Position numbers and translations under genes: made by a program. A stretch of 64,000 bases of DNA from Mycolicibacter hiberniae. Lineage in GTDB: Bacteria > Actinomycetota > Actinomycetes > Mycobacteriales > Mycobacteriaceae. Below, one piece after another: positions 55,387 through 64,000 of this stretch. The stretch covers positions 1,798,001-1,862,000 of the forward strand of contig NZ_AP022609.1 of the NCBI RefSeq assembly GCF_010729485.1. The letters run 5' to 3'. The notes under the pieces were generated by a model. It saw nothing but the letters and a program-made list of their open reading frames with translations. It did no database searches and was not told the origin of the DNA. Numbering within the stretch: the stretch's first letter is position 1; every line of letters begins with the position of its first letter.

Positions 55387-56939
55387 TGGCAGTCAACCGC
55401 CGGCTCGCGATCAGCGCAGGTAGCCTGGCCGTCCTGCTCGGTGCCCTCGACACCTACGTCGTGGTCACGATCATGCGCGACATCATGGCTCCGCAGCCGG
55501 CCGGTGTCGGCATCCCCATCAACAAGATTCAGCAGCTCACCCCGATCATCACCTGCTACCTGCTCGGCTACATCGCGGCCATGCCGCTGCTGGGACGTGC
55601 CTCCGACCGGTTCGGCCGCAAACTGCTGCTGCAGGTAAGCCTGGCCACGTTCGCCGTCGGTTCGGTGGTGACGGCACTGGCCGGGGATCTGACGACCTTG
55701 GTCGCCGGGCGCACCATTCAGGGCATTGCCAGCGGCGCCCTGCTGCCGGTGACCCTGGCGCTGGGCGCCGACCTGTGGTCGCAGCGCAATCGTGCCGGCG
55801 TGCTCGGCGGGATCGGCGCCGCCCAAGAGCTCGGCAGCGTGCTGGGCCCGCTGTACGGCATCTTCATCGTCTGGGCGCTGCGGGACTGGCGCGACGTGTT
55901 CTGGATCAACGTGCCGTTGACCGCGGTCGCCATGCTGATGATCCACTTCAGCCTGCCCTCACGCGCCGATGCCGAGCAGGACGACACTCCCCCCGAACGC
56001 GTCGACGTGGTCGGGGGCCTGCTGCTGGCGGTGACGCTGGGGCTGGCGGTGATGGGTCTCTACAACCCCGAGCCCACCGCCAAGCAGGCCCTGCCGGACT
56101 GGGGTCCGCCCCTGCTCGTCGGCGCGGCGGTGGCCCTGCTGGCGTTCGCGGTCTGGGAGCGGTTCGCCCGCACCAAACTGATCGACCCGGCCGGCACCCG
56201 GTTCGGCCCGTTCCTGGCGGCGCTGGGCTCCTCGATGTGCGCCGGCGCGGCGTTGATGGTGACGCTGGTCAATGTCGAACTGTTCGGGCAGGGCGTGCTG
56301 GGCATGACCCAGAACGAAGCGGCCGGCCTGCTGCTGCGGTTCCTGATCGCGCTCCCGGTCGGCGCCCTGGTGGGCGGCTGGATCGCCACCCGCGTCGGGG
56401 ACCGACTGGTGGCGTTCGTCGGTCTGCTCATCGCCGCCGGCGGCTACGCGCTGATCTCGAAGTGGCCCGTCGACCTGATCAACTACCACCACAACGTCTT
56501 CGGTGTGGTCAGCCTGCCCGCGTTGGCCACCGACCAGATGCTGGCCGGTTTCGGGCTGGGCCTGGTGATCGGCCCGCTGACCTCGGCGGTGATGCGCGCT
56601 GTTCCGCCCCGCGAGCACGGCATTGCCGCCTCGAGCGTGGTGGTGGCCCGGATGACGGGCATGCTGGTCGGGATGGCGGCGCTGTCGGCGTGGGGGCTCT
56701 ACCGCTTCAACCAGATCCTGGCGAGCCGGCCCAAGGCTGTCGGCGACACACTGGCGGAGAAGATGCTGCACAAGGCCGCCAACTCCAAGGTGGCCTTCGC
56801 CATGATGTACGGGGAGATCTTCTGGATCACCGCGATCGTCTGCGTGGTGGGCGCGGTGCTCGGGTTGCTCATCGGCAGCAACAAGGTATTCGCCGAGGAC
56901 CCGGAGCTGCCGGCGCCGGAAGCCGCCCTCGCGCGCTGA
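55386..56939 (+). CDS. p55: MFS transporter P55
   Basis: 517 aa, 14-helix major facilitator of the DHA2 type, partner of LprG (Rv1410c). Acidic residue in helix 1 (GALDTYVVV) and motif A ([10 protein letters not shown]) are present. It exports triacylglycerides and affects drug susceptibility in M. tuberculosis. Its start overlaps the lprG stop. It converges with ribG, 11 bp apart. Confidence 0.94.
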   Translation: MAVNRRLAISAGSLAVLLGALDTYVVVTIMRDIMAPQPAGVGIPINKIQQLTPIITCYLLGYIAAMPLLGRASDRFGRKLLLQVSLATFAVGSVVTALAGDLTTLVAGRTIQGIASGALLPVTLALGADLWSQRNRAGVLGGIGAAQELGSVLGPLYGIFIVWALRDWRDVFWINVPLTAVAMLMIHFSLPSRADAEQDDTPPERVDVVGGLLLAVTLGLAVMGLYNPEPTAKQALPDWGPPLLVGAAVALLAFAVWERFARTKLIDPAGTRFGPFLAALGSSMCAGAALMVTLVNVELFGQGVLGMTQNEAAGLLLRFLIALPVGALVGGWIATRVGDRLVAFVGLLIAAGGYALISKWPVDLINYHHNVFGVVSLPALATDQMLAGFGLGLVIGPLTSAVMRAVPPREHGIAASSVVVARMTGMLVGMAALSAWGLYRFNQILASRPKAVGDTLAEKMLHKAANSKVAFAMMYGEIFWITAIVCVVGAVLGLLIGSNKVFAEDPELPAPEAALAR

Positions 56940-56950
56940 GCCGCGGTGCG

Positions 56951-57982
56951 CTAGTGCGGCACCAGGCTCAGCAGCAGGTCGGGACCGATCTGCTCCATGG
57001 TGTCGAAGCGCCAACGCAGCGCCCGGGCGATGTTGGGCACGCCCACGTCGTCGACCGCGGTGACCGGTCCGCCCAACAGTATCGGTGCCACGTAGGCCAG
57101 GATCCGGTCGATGGCCCCGGCCCGCAGGAAGGCGCCGGCCAAGGTCGGCCCGCCCTCGAGGAGCACATCGGTGCGGTCGGAGAGCGCCCGCAGCACTTCG
57201 GCCGGGTCATGGGTGCGGATCACCATGGTGCGCGAGTCGTCGTTGAGCACGCGGGCGTCCGCGGAGATCTCGCGTCGGCCCACCACCACCCGCAGTGGCT
57301 GACGATCGGCGAGGGTGCCGTCGGGAAGCCGGGCGGTCAGCGTGGGGTCGTCGACGAGCACGGTCCCGGTGCCCACCACGATGGCATCGGCCGCGGCCCG
57401 GCGGCGGTGCAGGTCGGCTCGGGCCGCTTCGCTGGTGATCCACTGGCTGGAACCGTCGGCGGCCGCGCTGCGCCCGTCGATGCTGGTGGCGTACTTCCAG
57501 GTGACGTGCGGTCGGCCGGTGCGCTGCTTGTGCAGCCATTCCCGTAACGGACCGGTGGTGACCGCCTTGGCCTGCACCCCGGAGATCACCCGCACGCCCG
57601 CCTCGGCGAGCCTGGCGGCACCGCCCGCGGCGGCCGGGTTGGGGTCCTCGACGGCGTAGATCACCTGCGCCACCCCGGCCGCCAGCAGGGCGTCCACGCA
57701 CGGCGGGGTCTTGCCGTGGTGATTGCACGGCTCCAGGGTGACGACGGCCGTACCGCCGGCGCTGAGTTCGCCGGCCCGGCGCAACGCCACCACCTCGGCG
57801 TGAGCCTCTCCGGCCGGGCGGGTCCCGCCGACGCCCACCACCGCGCCGTCGCGGTCCAAGATGACCGCGCCTACCGGCGGATTGGGGTATGTGGCGCCTT
57901 TGACTCGTTGGGACTGCTCGATCGCCAGCAGCATCGCGGCATCGTGGTCGACGGCGTGCTCGGCGGCCGGCTTAGCACTCAT
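56951..57982 (-). CDS. ribG: Riboflavin biosynthesis deaminase/reductase RibG (RibD)
   Basis: 343 aa. Deaminase domain with zinc motifs HAEVVAL and [12 protein letters not shown] (about 55-100). The reductase domain follows ([32 protein letters not shown]). It performs two successive steps before lumazine formation. ATG 57982 overlaps the rpe stop by 4 bp. Confidence 0.96.
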   Translation of the reverse strand: MSAKPAAEHAVDHDAAMLLAIEQSQRVKGATYPNPPVGAVILDRDGAVVGVGGTRPAGEAHAEVVALRRAGELSAGGTAVVTLEPCNHHGKTPPCVDALLAAGVAQVIYAVEDPNPAAAGGAARLAEAGVRVISGVQAKAVTTGPLREWLHKQRTGRPHVTWKYATSIDGRSAAADGSSQWITSEAARADLHRRRAAADAIVVGTGTVLVDDPTLTARLPDGTLADRQPLRVVVGRREISADARVLNDDSRTMVIRTHDPAEVLRALSDRTDVLLEGGPTLAGAFLRAGAIDRILAYVAPILLGGPVTAVDDVGVPNIARALRWRFDTMEQIGPDLLLSLVPH

Positions 57983-58656
57983 GCGCGCAGATGAGGTGAC
58001 GCCGCCAGGGCCTGACGACGCAGCGATTCCACGGCGGCACCCGGATCGGCCGCGCTGTAGACGGCCGAGCCGGCGACGAAGCAGTCGACACCGGCCGCGG
58101 CGGCTTGTTCGACGGTGTCGGCGTTGATCCCGCCGTCGATCTCCACCAGGATGTTCAATTCCCCGGAATCGACGAGCTTGCGCACCGCCCGTACCTTGCT
58201 CAGCACCTCGGGGATGAACGACTGCCCGCCGAAGCCCGGCTCGACGGACATCACCAGCAGGGTGTCGAAATCTCGCAGGATCTCCAGGTAGGGCTCCAGC
58301 GACGTGCCGGGTTTGATGCTCAGTCCGGCCTTGGCGCCGGCAGCCCGGATGTCGCGGGCCACCGCGACGGGGTTGTCGGTGGCCTCGGCGTGGAAGGTGA
58401 CGTTGTAGGCGCCGGCCTCGGCATACGGCGGCGCCCACCGGCCGGGGTCGTCGATCATCAGATGGCAGTCCATAGGGATGTCGGTTGCCGCCAGCAGGCT
58501 TTGCACCACGGGCAGGCCCAAGGTCAGGTTCGGTACGAAGTGGGCGTCCATCACATCGACGTGCAGCCAGTCCGCGCCCTTGACGGCGGCGGCCTCATCG
58601 GCGAGGCGGGCGAAATCGGCCGACAGGATCGACGGCGCGATCATGGGTCGTGACAT
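57979..58656 (-). CDS. rpe: Ribulose-phosphate 3-epimerase
   Basis: 225 aa TIM barrel converting ribulose-5-P to xylulose-5-[31 protein letters not shown] and [10 protein letters not shown] are conserved. I chose ATG 58656 because TACTCT lies seven bases upstream (leaderless); no ribosome site is visible. It supplies pentose phosphates to tkt/tal and to riboflavin synthesis (ribG is next). Confidence 0.96.
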   Translation of the reverse strand: MSRPMIAPSILSADFARLADEAAAVKGADWLHVDVMDAHFVPNLTLGLPVVQSLLAATDIPMDCHLMIDDPGRWAPPYAEAGAYNVTFHAEATDNPVAVARDIRAAGAKAGLSIKPGTSLEPYLEILRDFDTLLVMSVEPGFGGQSFIPEVLSKVRAVRKLVDSGELNILVEIDGGINADTVEQAAAAGVDCFVAGSAVYSAADPGAAVESLRRQALAASPHLRA

Positions 58657-58661
58657 GGGCT

Positions 58662-60077
58662 TTAGAGTACTTGTAGGGCCGCAGCGAACATGGCGTCGGT
58701 GCCGTGTCGGTGCGGCCACAGCTGCACATGCGGGCCGTTTCCGAGGGCATCGGCGGGCGCGAACAGCTCCCGGGTGTCCAGGGCACGCACCGGGTGCCGG
58801 CGCACGGCGTCGGCCACCACCCCCACCGTCTCGGCCAGGTGCGGGGAGCAGGTCGCATACAGCACCACTCCCCCCGGCCGGGTCAGTCCGATTGCCGCGG
58901 CCAGCAGCTCGCGCTGCAGCTTGGCCAGGACTGGGATGTCGGCGGGCTGCCGGCGCCAGCGCGCTTCGGGCCGCCGGCGCAGGGCGCCCAATCCGGTGCA
59001 CGGCACATCCACCAGGGCCCGGTCGAACCCGGGCTGCAGTCCCGAGTCGCGGCCGTCGGCGGTCAGCACCTCCACGTTCAGGCCACGGGTGTTCGCGCTG
59101 ACCATCGCGGCGCGGTGCGGCGCCTGCTCCACCGCGGTCACCCGCGCCCCGGACTGGGCACCCAGCGCCGCCAGCAGCGCGGTCTTGCCGCCCGGTCCGG
59201 CGCACAGATCGAGCCACCGGCCGGTGTCGTCTTCGACCGGAGCCAGCGCGCACGCCCGGGCCACCAGCTGGCTGCCCTCGTCCTGCACCAGTGCCTGACC
59301 GGCCCGCACCGGCTCGAGTTGCCCGGGGTCGCCGCCGGGCAGGTACACCGCATACGGCGAATACCGGCCCACTTCGCCGCCCACGGCGGCGGCCAATTCC
59401 GCTGCGGTCAGGACACCGGGCCGGGCGGCCAGATGCACCCGGGGACGCTCGTCGTCGCTGGCCAGCACCGCGTCGAGTTCACCGGCGTCGGCGCCCAGCG
59501 CGTCGGCGAACGCCTGGGCGATCCAGCGCGGATGGGCGTGCACGAAGGCGGCGTGCCCGATCGGGTCGGCTTCGGCGCTCGGCGCCAGTTCCGCGGTCCA
59601 GGATTGCTCGTCGCGCGTGCTGATGGTGCGCAGCACGCCGTTGACGAAACCCGCTCGGGCGGAGTCGAACTCGATGGCCGCCTGCTCGACGGTGGTGGAT
59701 ACCGCGGCATGCGGTTCGACCCGGGTGCGCAACAGTTGGTAGCTGCCCAGGCGCAGCAGGTCCAGCAGCACCGGGTCGATGGTGTCGGGTGAGCGTTGCG
59801 CAGCGGCGCCGATGATGGCGTCGAGCAGGCCGCGGACCCGGCAGGTTCCGTAGGTCAGTTCGGTGGCGAAAGCGGCGTCCCGGCCGGTGATTCCGCGCTC
59901 GCCCAGCAGCGCCGGCAACGCCAGGTTGGCGTAGGCGTCGCGCTGCGAGACCGCCTGCAGCACGTCGAAGGCGGCGCGCCGCGCCGGGTCCAGCGGCCTG
60001 CGGCGGGGTTTGCGCGGGCCGGTTTGGGGGCGCTGCGGCCGATCACGCTGCGGCCGGCCGCGCTGCGGTCCGGTCAT
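58662..60077 (-). CDS. rsmB: 16S rRNA m5C967 methyltransferase RsmB (Fmu)
   Basis: 471 aa. A basic, disordered N-terminus of about 30 residues is followed by a NusB-like domain and a SAM-dependent methyltransferase domain. SAM motif: [15 protein letters not shown]. Catalytic and release Cys: [15 protein letters not shown] and YATCSPH. It overlaps fmt by 4 bp. Orthologue of Rv1407. Confidence 0.95.
   Translation of the reverse strand: MTGPQRGRPQRDRPQRPQTGPRKPRRRPLDPARRAAFDVLQAVSQRDAYANLALPALLGERGITGRDAAFATELTYGTCRVRGLLDAIIGAAAQRSPDTIDPVLLDLLRLGSYQLLRTRVEPHAAVSTTVEQAAIEFDSARAGFVNGVLRTISTRDEQSWTAELAPSAEADPIGHAAFVHAHPRWIAQAFADALGADAGELDAVLASDDERPRVHLAARPGVLTAAELAAAVGGEVGRYSPYAVYLPGGDPGQLEPVRAGQALVQDEGSQLVARACALAPVEDDTGRWLDLCAGPGGKTALLAALGAQSGARVTAVEQAPHRAAMVSANTRGLNVEVLTADGRDSGLQPGFDRALVDVPCTGLGALRRRPEARWRRQPADIPVLAKLQRELLAAAIGLTRPGGVVLYATCSPHLAETVGVVADAVRRHPVRALDTRELFAPADALGNGPHVQLWPHRHGTDAMFAAALQVL
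58664..58669 (-). promoter_or_regulatory. rpe -10 hexamer, leaderless start
   Basis: TACTCT, seven bases, ATG 58656. The hexamer overlaps the 3' end of rsmB, so rpe-ribG can be transcribed separately from fmt-rsmB. Confidence 0.55.
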
Positions 60078-61015
60078 GACGCCCGCACCTCGGAGCCGAG
60101 CCGGGCACCACGCGCCCAGTCGGCGGCGTCCATGAGCTTCTTACCCGGTGGCTGCACCTGTCCCAACCGCACCGGTTGCGAGCCCGTGCCGACCCAGATG
60201 TCGCGGCGGCCGGCGTGGATGTGGCCCGGCGCCAGCTCGCTGCGCCCGTCATCGGTGGATTCGGCGATGGTGACCGGACCGACTTTGACGCGCAGGTCGC
60301 CGATCATCGTCCACGCCCCGGGGTTGGGGGTGACGGCGCGGATTCGCCGCTCGATCACCGCGGCCGGCAACTCCCACTGCACCCGCGCGTCCTCGACACT
60401 GATCTTGGGCGCATAGCTGACGCCGTCGCGCGGCTGCGGCACCGCCTGCAACGCCCCGTCTTCGATACCGTCCAGGGTCGCCGCCAGCAGTTCGGCTCCG
60501 GAGACCGCCAGCCGGGCCAGCAGCTGCTCCGCGGTGTCGTCGGGCCGGATCGTCTCGGTCGCGACGCCGTAGACCGGCCCGGAATCCAGCTCCGGCTCGA
60601 TGCGAAACGTCGTCGCGCCGGTGACCGCGTCGCCCGCCGCGATCGCGGCCTGCACCGGGGCCGCGCCCCGCCACGCCGGCAGCAGCGAGAAGTGCAGGTT
60701 GACCCAGCCGCGCGGCGGTACCGCCAGCAGGGCGTCGCGCAGCAGTGCCCCGTAGGCGACCACCGGACAACACTCCGGCGCCAGTTCGGCCAGCTCGGCG
60801 ACCGACTCCGGCGCATTGGGCCGGACCGGCCGCAGCACCGGAATGCCGTGGTCGAGGGCCCGGAGGGCCACCGGCGAGGGCTGCGGGCGGCCCCGTCGGC
60901 CGGCTGCCGCGTCGGGCCGGGTCAGTACCGCGACCACATCGTGGCGTGGCGAGTCGATCAGCCGCTGCAACGACGGCAACGCGGTGTCCGGGGTGCCGGC
61001 GAAGACGATGCGCAC
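60074..61015 (-). CDS. fmt: Methionyl-tRNA formyltransferase
   Basis: 313 aa. [12 protein letters not shown] at the N-terminus, the formyl-folate motif [15 protein letters not shown] and the C-terminal OB-like domain. It formylates initiator Met-tRNA. It starts at GTG 61015 with TAAACT six bases upstream, so fmt-rsmB appears to be a leaderless operon. Confidence 0.96.
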   Translation of the reverse strand: MRIVFAGTPDTALPSLQRLIDSPRHDVVAVLTRPDAAAGRRGRPQPSPVALRALDHGIPVLRPVRPNAPESVAELAELAPECCPVVAYGALLRDALLAVPPRGWVNLHFSLLPAWRGAAPVQAAIAAGDAVTGATTFRIEPELDSGPVYGVATETIRPDDTAEQLLARLAVSGAELLAATLDGIEDGALQAVPQPRDGVSYAPKISVEDARVQWELPAAVIERRIRAVTPNPGAWTMIGDLRVKVGPVTIAESTDDGRSELAPGHIHAGRRDIWVGTGSQPVRLGQVQPPGKKLMDAADWARGARLGSEVRAS

Positions 61016-61021
61016 CGGGCC

Positions 61022-61027
61022 AGTTTA
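61022..61027 (-). promoter_or_regulatory. fmt -10 hexamer, leaderless start
   Basis: TAAACT, six bases, GTG 61015; no ribosome-binding site. Confidence 0.55.
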
Positions 61028-61064
61028 GGGAAGCCTCCCGTGGCGGCGACGGCTGCCGCAGCAC

Positions 61065-62582
61065 TCACTGCGGATCGATCACGGCGCGCCAGAGCTCGTG
61101 GGCCTCCCGCACGCAGTCGTCGAGTGGTCGCGCCGTATCCACCCGATGCGCGCCGGGCCATCCGAACTCGTGGGCGCCGAGCGCCACCGCGATCTGCGGC
61201 GTCGCGTCGGAATTGCCCGGGGCCCTGGTTCTGACGCGCTGGGCCGCGACGTCTGTGGGCAGCACGCACTGGATCTCGGCGATCGCCGCGTGCGTGTCGT
61301 CGGCCAGGCGGCGGGCCTGGGCGCGCACTCCCTCTTCCCGCCAGGTGCCGTCGAGGATCACCGATTGGCCGTTGCGAAGGCAGCCGCCCGCGCGCCGCAG
61401 GATCTCCGCGTAGACCGCGGCGACGTTGGCCGGTGCGTACAGCCCGGCGTCGAGGTCGCCCGGCCGGCCGCGCAGCTGTCCGGATCCGTGCAGTTCCTTG
61501 CGCACGTCGTCGGTGGAGAGCACCGCGGCCCCGACCCGCGCAGCGAGCTCGCGGGCCAGGGTCGACTTCCCGGTTCCCGGACCGCCGCCGACGAGCACCA
61601 GGCGGGTGGCCCCGTCCTCGAGGTGGCGTCGGGCGATGGCCAGGTGCTGCGTCGCAGCTGCGCCGGCTCCCGGCTTGCCCTGACTCAGCCGTACGCAGTC
61701 GACCTTGGCGCGCACCACGGCGCGGTAGGCGATGTAGAAGTCGCGCAGCGACGCCGGCGCGGTGTCGCCGCAGCGGCCGGCGTAGTGCGCCAGGAAGGAG
61801 TCGCCGAGGTCTTTGCGCCCGAGGAACTCCAGGTCCATGGCCAGAAAGGCGGCGTCGTCGATGCGGTCGAGGTAGCGCAGTTCGTCGCTGAACTCCAGGC
61901 AGTCCAGCAGCACCGGGCGGTTGTCCGTCCAGAAGATGTCGTCGGCGAGCAGGTCGGCATGGCCGTCGACGATGCGGCCCTCCTCGATCCGCCGGGCGAA
62001 CAACTCCGACCGCCCCGCGAGGTATGCGGCAGCCAGATCCTGGACGCGGCGCACCGATTCGGCGGACACCGCGGTACCGGCGTGGTCGTTCAACGTGGGG
62101 AAGTTGTCGAACCACCGGCGGTAGATCGCCTCGGGGGTGCCCTGCGCGTCGATCTCCGGGTCGTGCGGCGAGCGGTCGTGGAAGTCGGCCAGCACTGCGG
62201 CGATGACGTCGAGCACGTGCTCGACCTGCCGGCCGCGCTTGACCAGCGAAGCCAACCGATCCTCGTCGCGGTAGCGGCGCATCACCACGAGCGGTTCAGC
62301 GGCCCCGCCGGCGGGGTCGCTGAGGTGCGCGACACCGAAGTAGGCGTCGGGGGCCAGCCGGCTGTTGAGCCGGACTTCTCGCGCGCAGGCCTCCTCGCGC
62401 TGTTCGACGGTGCGGAAGTCGAGAAAGTCGGTCTGCAGCGGCTTCTTGGCCTTGTAGGCACGATCGCCGGCCAGGATGACCACGCCGGAGTGTGTCTCGT
62501 GGGCCGCGACCGCAGGCGCGGCACCCGCCCCATCCGCGCCGCCGAGGGCGGCCGAGGAGGCGTGCGCGTCGCCGGAGGTCAC
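61065..62582 (-). CDS. Two-domain phosphotransferase/P-loop kinase (Rv2004c-like)
   Basis: 505 aa. The N-terminal domain is aminoglycoside-phosphotransferase-like (GHADLLADDIFW, His208-Asp210, and LLDCLEFSDELRYLD). The C-terminal domain is a P-loop kinase (GGGPGTGKST, 332-341; ILDGTWR). In M. tuberculosis the counterpart Rv2004c is a DosR-regulon gene next to Rv2005c. ATG 62582 overlaps the stress-protein stop by 4 bp. Physiological substrate unknown. Confidence 0.88.
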   Translation of the reverse strand: MTSGDAHASSAALGGADGAGAAPAVAAHETHSGVVILAGDRAYKAKKPLQTDFLDFRTVEQREEACAREVRLNSRLAPDAYFGVAHLSDPAGGAAEPLVVMRRYRDEDRLASLVKRGRQVEHVLDVIAAVLADFHDRSPHDPEIDAQGTPEAIYRRWFDNFPTLNDHAGTAVSAESVRRVQDLAAAYLAGRSELFARRIEEGRIVDGHADLLADDIFWTDNRPVLLDCLEFSDELRYLDRIDDAAFLAMDLEFLGRKDLGDSFLAHYAGRCGDTAPASLRDFYIAYRAVVRAKVDCVRLSQGKPGAGAAATQHLAIARRHLEDGATRLVLVGGGPGTGKSTLARELAARVGAAVLSTDDVRKELHGSGQLRGRPGDLDAGLYAPANVAAVYAEILRRAGGCLRNGQSVILDGTWREEGVRAQARRLADDTHAAIAEIQCVLPTDVAAQRVRTRAPGNSDATPQIAVALGAHEFGWPGAHRVDTARPLDDCVREAHELWRAVIDPQ

Positions 62583-63466
62583 GTCGCGGCGGGCCGGACC
62601 ACGATCACCGGGACCCTGGCGGCCTGCACCACCGCCGAGCTGACCGAACCCAGAAGCTGGCTGGTGAAGCCACCGCGCCCGCGACTGCCGACCACCACCA
62701 GTTGAGCCTGTTCGCCGGCCTCGACCAGCCAGCGGGCCGGGTGGTCACAGACCACTCGCCGCTCGACGGTGACGTCCGGGTACCGCTCCTGGTGGCCGGC
62801 CAGGCGTTCGGAGAGGATTTCGTGTCCCTGGACTTCGTAGTCACGTCGGTCCATGTTGAGCAGCGGCATGACCTTGATGTCGCTCCAGGCGTGCAAGGCC
62901 ACCAGCGGCACCCCGCGGAACGAGGCTTCCTCGAAGGCCAGCGCGGTTGCCTGCTCCGACGCGGGCGAACCGTCGATTCCGACCACCACGGGCGCGTCGT
63001 CGCTGTGCGCTCGACCGGCACGGATGACCGCGACCGCGCCCTGGGCATGGTGAATGAGGCTGGTGCTCACCGAGCCCAGCAGCAGGCGGCCGATGGCACC
63101 CAGGCCGACCGAGCCGACGACGGTCATCCAGCTGCCCTGAGCGGCGTCGATCAACGTCGAGACCACCGGGGCGTAGGCCGCCTCGGCACGCACCTCCGGT
63201 GCTGCGGCGTCGCCCCGGTTGGCGTCGACGACATCGCGGGCCTTCGCCAGTACCTTTTTCGCCTCATCGGCCTGCCAGTTGGGAATGCCGTCGGTGACCG
63301 GGCCGGGAGGCCAGCCGGCTTCCAGCGGGGTCACCACATGCAGCAAGGTGATCGGCTGGCCGCGCATGACCGCTTCCCGCGTCGCCCAGGCCACCGCCGC
63401 GTCGGATTCCGGTGATCCATCGACCCCCACCACGATTCCGGTTTTCGTCGTCCCGACTTGTGCCAT
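62579..63466 (-). CDS. Tandem universal stress protein (Rv2005c-like)
   Basis: 295 aa with two USP domains (about 9-150 and 158-292). Each opens with a GVDGSP/GIDGSP motif and ends with the ATP-binding pattern GxxGxG...GS (VGSVGLGAIGRLLLGSVS; VGSRGRGGFTSQLLGSVS). Rv2005c and its paralogues are induced in hypoxia by DosR. GGGAGG precedes ATG 63466, and a DosR-type box lies at 63546-63565. First gene of a two-gene operon with the kinase. Confidence 0.92.
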   Translation of the reverse strand: MAQVGTTKTGIVVGVDGSPESDAAVAWATREAVMRGQPITLLHVVTPLEAGWPPGPVTDGIPNWQADEAKKVLAKARDVVDANRGDAAAPEVRAEAAYAPVVSTLIDAAQGSWMTVVGSVGLGAIGRLLLGSVSTSLIHHAQGAVAVIRAGRAHSDDAPVVVGIDGSPASEQATALAFEEASFRGVPLVALHAWSDIKVMPLLNMDRRDYEVQGHEILSERLAGHQERYPDVTVERRVVCDHPARWLVEAGEQAQLVVVGSRGRGGFTSQLLGSVSSAVVQAARVPVIVVRPAAT

Positions 63467-63545
63467 CACAGCCCTCCCAACAGATTGAGCACTGGGCCGA
63501 CCGGCCAGTTCTGCCGTTGAAGTTACTGCGGCCGGACTGATTCGG

Positions 63546-63565
63546 CAGGGGTCATTGGACCCCAA
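63546..63565 (-). promoter_or_regulatory. DosR (dormancy regulator) box
   Basis: On the gene strand: TTGGGGTCCAATGACCCCTG. It matches 14 of 20 positions of TTSGGGACTWWAGTCCCSAA, including the whole GGGNC-N4-GNCCC core needed for DosR binding. It lies about 80 bp upstream of the universal stress protein start. Confidence 0.7.
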
Positions 63566-63599
63566 TCCACGGTTCGTTGGCCCATTGGCACCTGCCACC

Positions 63600-64000
63600 A
63601 CCGGTTCTTCACGAGCGGCCCAGGGCGGACTCCAGCAAGAGCCGGCGTTCTGCGGCGGCCACCGTACGCCGGGTCGCCTCGACCGCATCCGGGTTGACTG
63701 TTCGGCGGCGATCATCTCCTGAACCACCACCGCCATGGCGGGCTCCGCGTCGAATCCTCGGCTCGCTCGGTAGCTGACCACCCTCGGCGTGAAAAGCGAT
63801 GCCCAGCAACGCTCAACGCCATGAACCAGAGCGTCGTCGCCGGCGACATTGGTGAGCGACTGGTTCATGCCGGCGAATGAGGCGTCCCGCCCGTCTTCGC
63901 CGGTCGCCGAAGAACGCACCGCGACAACCCGGTTCGCTCCGAGCCGGTGGTAGGCGGCCAGGAGTTGCCGGCGAACCGGATCTGAGACACCAGCTTTGGC
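63600..64000 (-). pseudogene. Decayed PEP synthase (PPDK N-domain) fragment
   Basis: Reading from the right edge, the frame encodes a PEP/pyruvate-binding ATP-grasp segment (VAVRSSATGEDGRDASFAG; GVERCWASLFTPRVVSYRA; VVVQEMIAAEQ) down to about 63698. The expected motif after AEQ is lost. The homology resumes in a second frame (TVNPDAVEATRR to LLLESALG) until a stop at 63609. A last trace (EEPVVAGA) appears back in the first frame. So a small deletion and further frameshifts have broken the gene, and the remaining catalytic domains are absent. It extends beyond the window, and no activity is expected from this part. Confidence 0.75.

Overview
The window comes from a high-GC mycobacterium (Mycobacterium sensu lato). 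The evidence is the gene set (RipA/RipB, MoxR1, MptB, LprG/P55, a PPE protein, WhiA, RapZ) and a gene order that follows, in reverse, the M. tuberculosis segment from fabG1 (Rv1483) through the suf operon, pentose-phosphate, glycolysis and whiA blocks to fmt (Rv1406). The last 3 kb (61.0-64.0) resemble the DosR-regulon pair Rv2004c/Rv2005c instead. Several genes found in M. tuberculosis are absent from their slots: Rv1482c, trxB1, ctpD, fadE15, the PE_PGRS genes, and the Rv1413/Rv1414 interval. In their place are a tandem DUF5666 protein, a small membrane protein, a metallo-beta-lactamase-fold protein and an orphan PPE gene. I cannot name the species.

Layout. 0-6.5 kb (minus strand): the start of fabG1, a MoxR1/DUF58/VWA chaperone operon, the peptidoglycan endopeptidases ripA-ripB, and an Rv1476-like membrane protein. 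6.5-10 kb (plus): acnA with its TetR regulator acnR. 10-13.3 kb (minus): a small HTH protein, an ABC-F ATPase, echA12 and trxA. 13.4-14.6 kb (plus): DUF5666 protein and small membrane protein. 14.7-22 kb (minus): the full suf Fe-S operon sufR-B-D-C-S-U-T plus a terminal MBL-fold gene. 22-26.6 kb (plus): mptB, a two-gene ABC transporter and ctaA. 26.5-31 kb: an ATP-grasp-like protein, qor, an orphan PPE gene and ctaB. 31-38 kb (plus): tkt-tal-zwf-opcA-pgl and an Rv1444c-like protein. 38-40 kb: TetR plus an MpaB-like oxygenase. 40-43.3 kb (minus): secG, tpiA, pgk, gap. 43.4-46.4 kb: a TetR flanked by a PhlG-like hydrolase and a DUF3556 membrane protein. 46.5-54.6 kb (minus): whiA, yvcK, rapZ, uvrC, a PH-domain protein, ribH, ribBA, ribC. 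54.7-57 kb (plus): lprG-P55. 57-61 kb (minus): ribG, rpe, rsmB, fmt. 61-64 kb (minus): a two-domain kinase, a tandem universal stress protein, and a decayed PEP synthase fragment at the edge.

The genes are mostly ordinary housekeeping; the more notable content is regulatory. The fabG1 promoter has T at the position equivalent to the M. tuberculosis c-15t isoniazid-resistance mutation. There are near-perfect AcnR, SufR and DosR operator sequences, and at least eleven promoters whose -10 hexamer places the start codon at +1 (leaderless). I also see a 22-bp-arm palindrome that supplies the C-terminus of a membrane protein, and a zinc-ribbon MBL protein attached to the suf operon. I saw no tRNA, rRNA, CRISPR array, insertion sequence or prophage. 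No gene-free stretch clearly exceeds 300 bases except about 14070-14376, which holds an inverted repeat and nothing else I can name.
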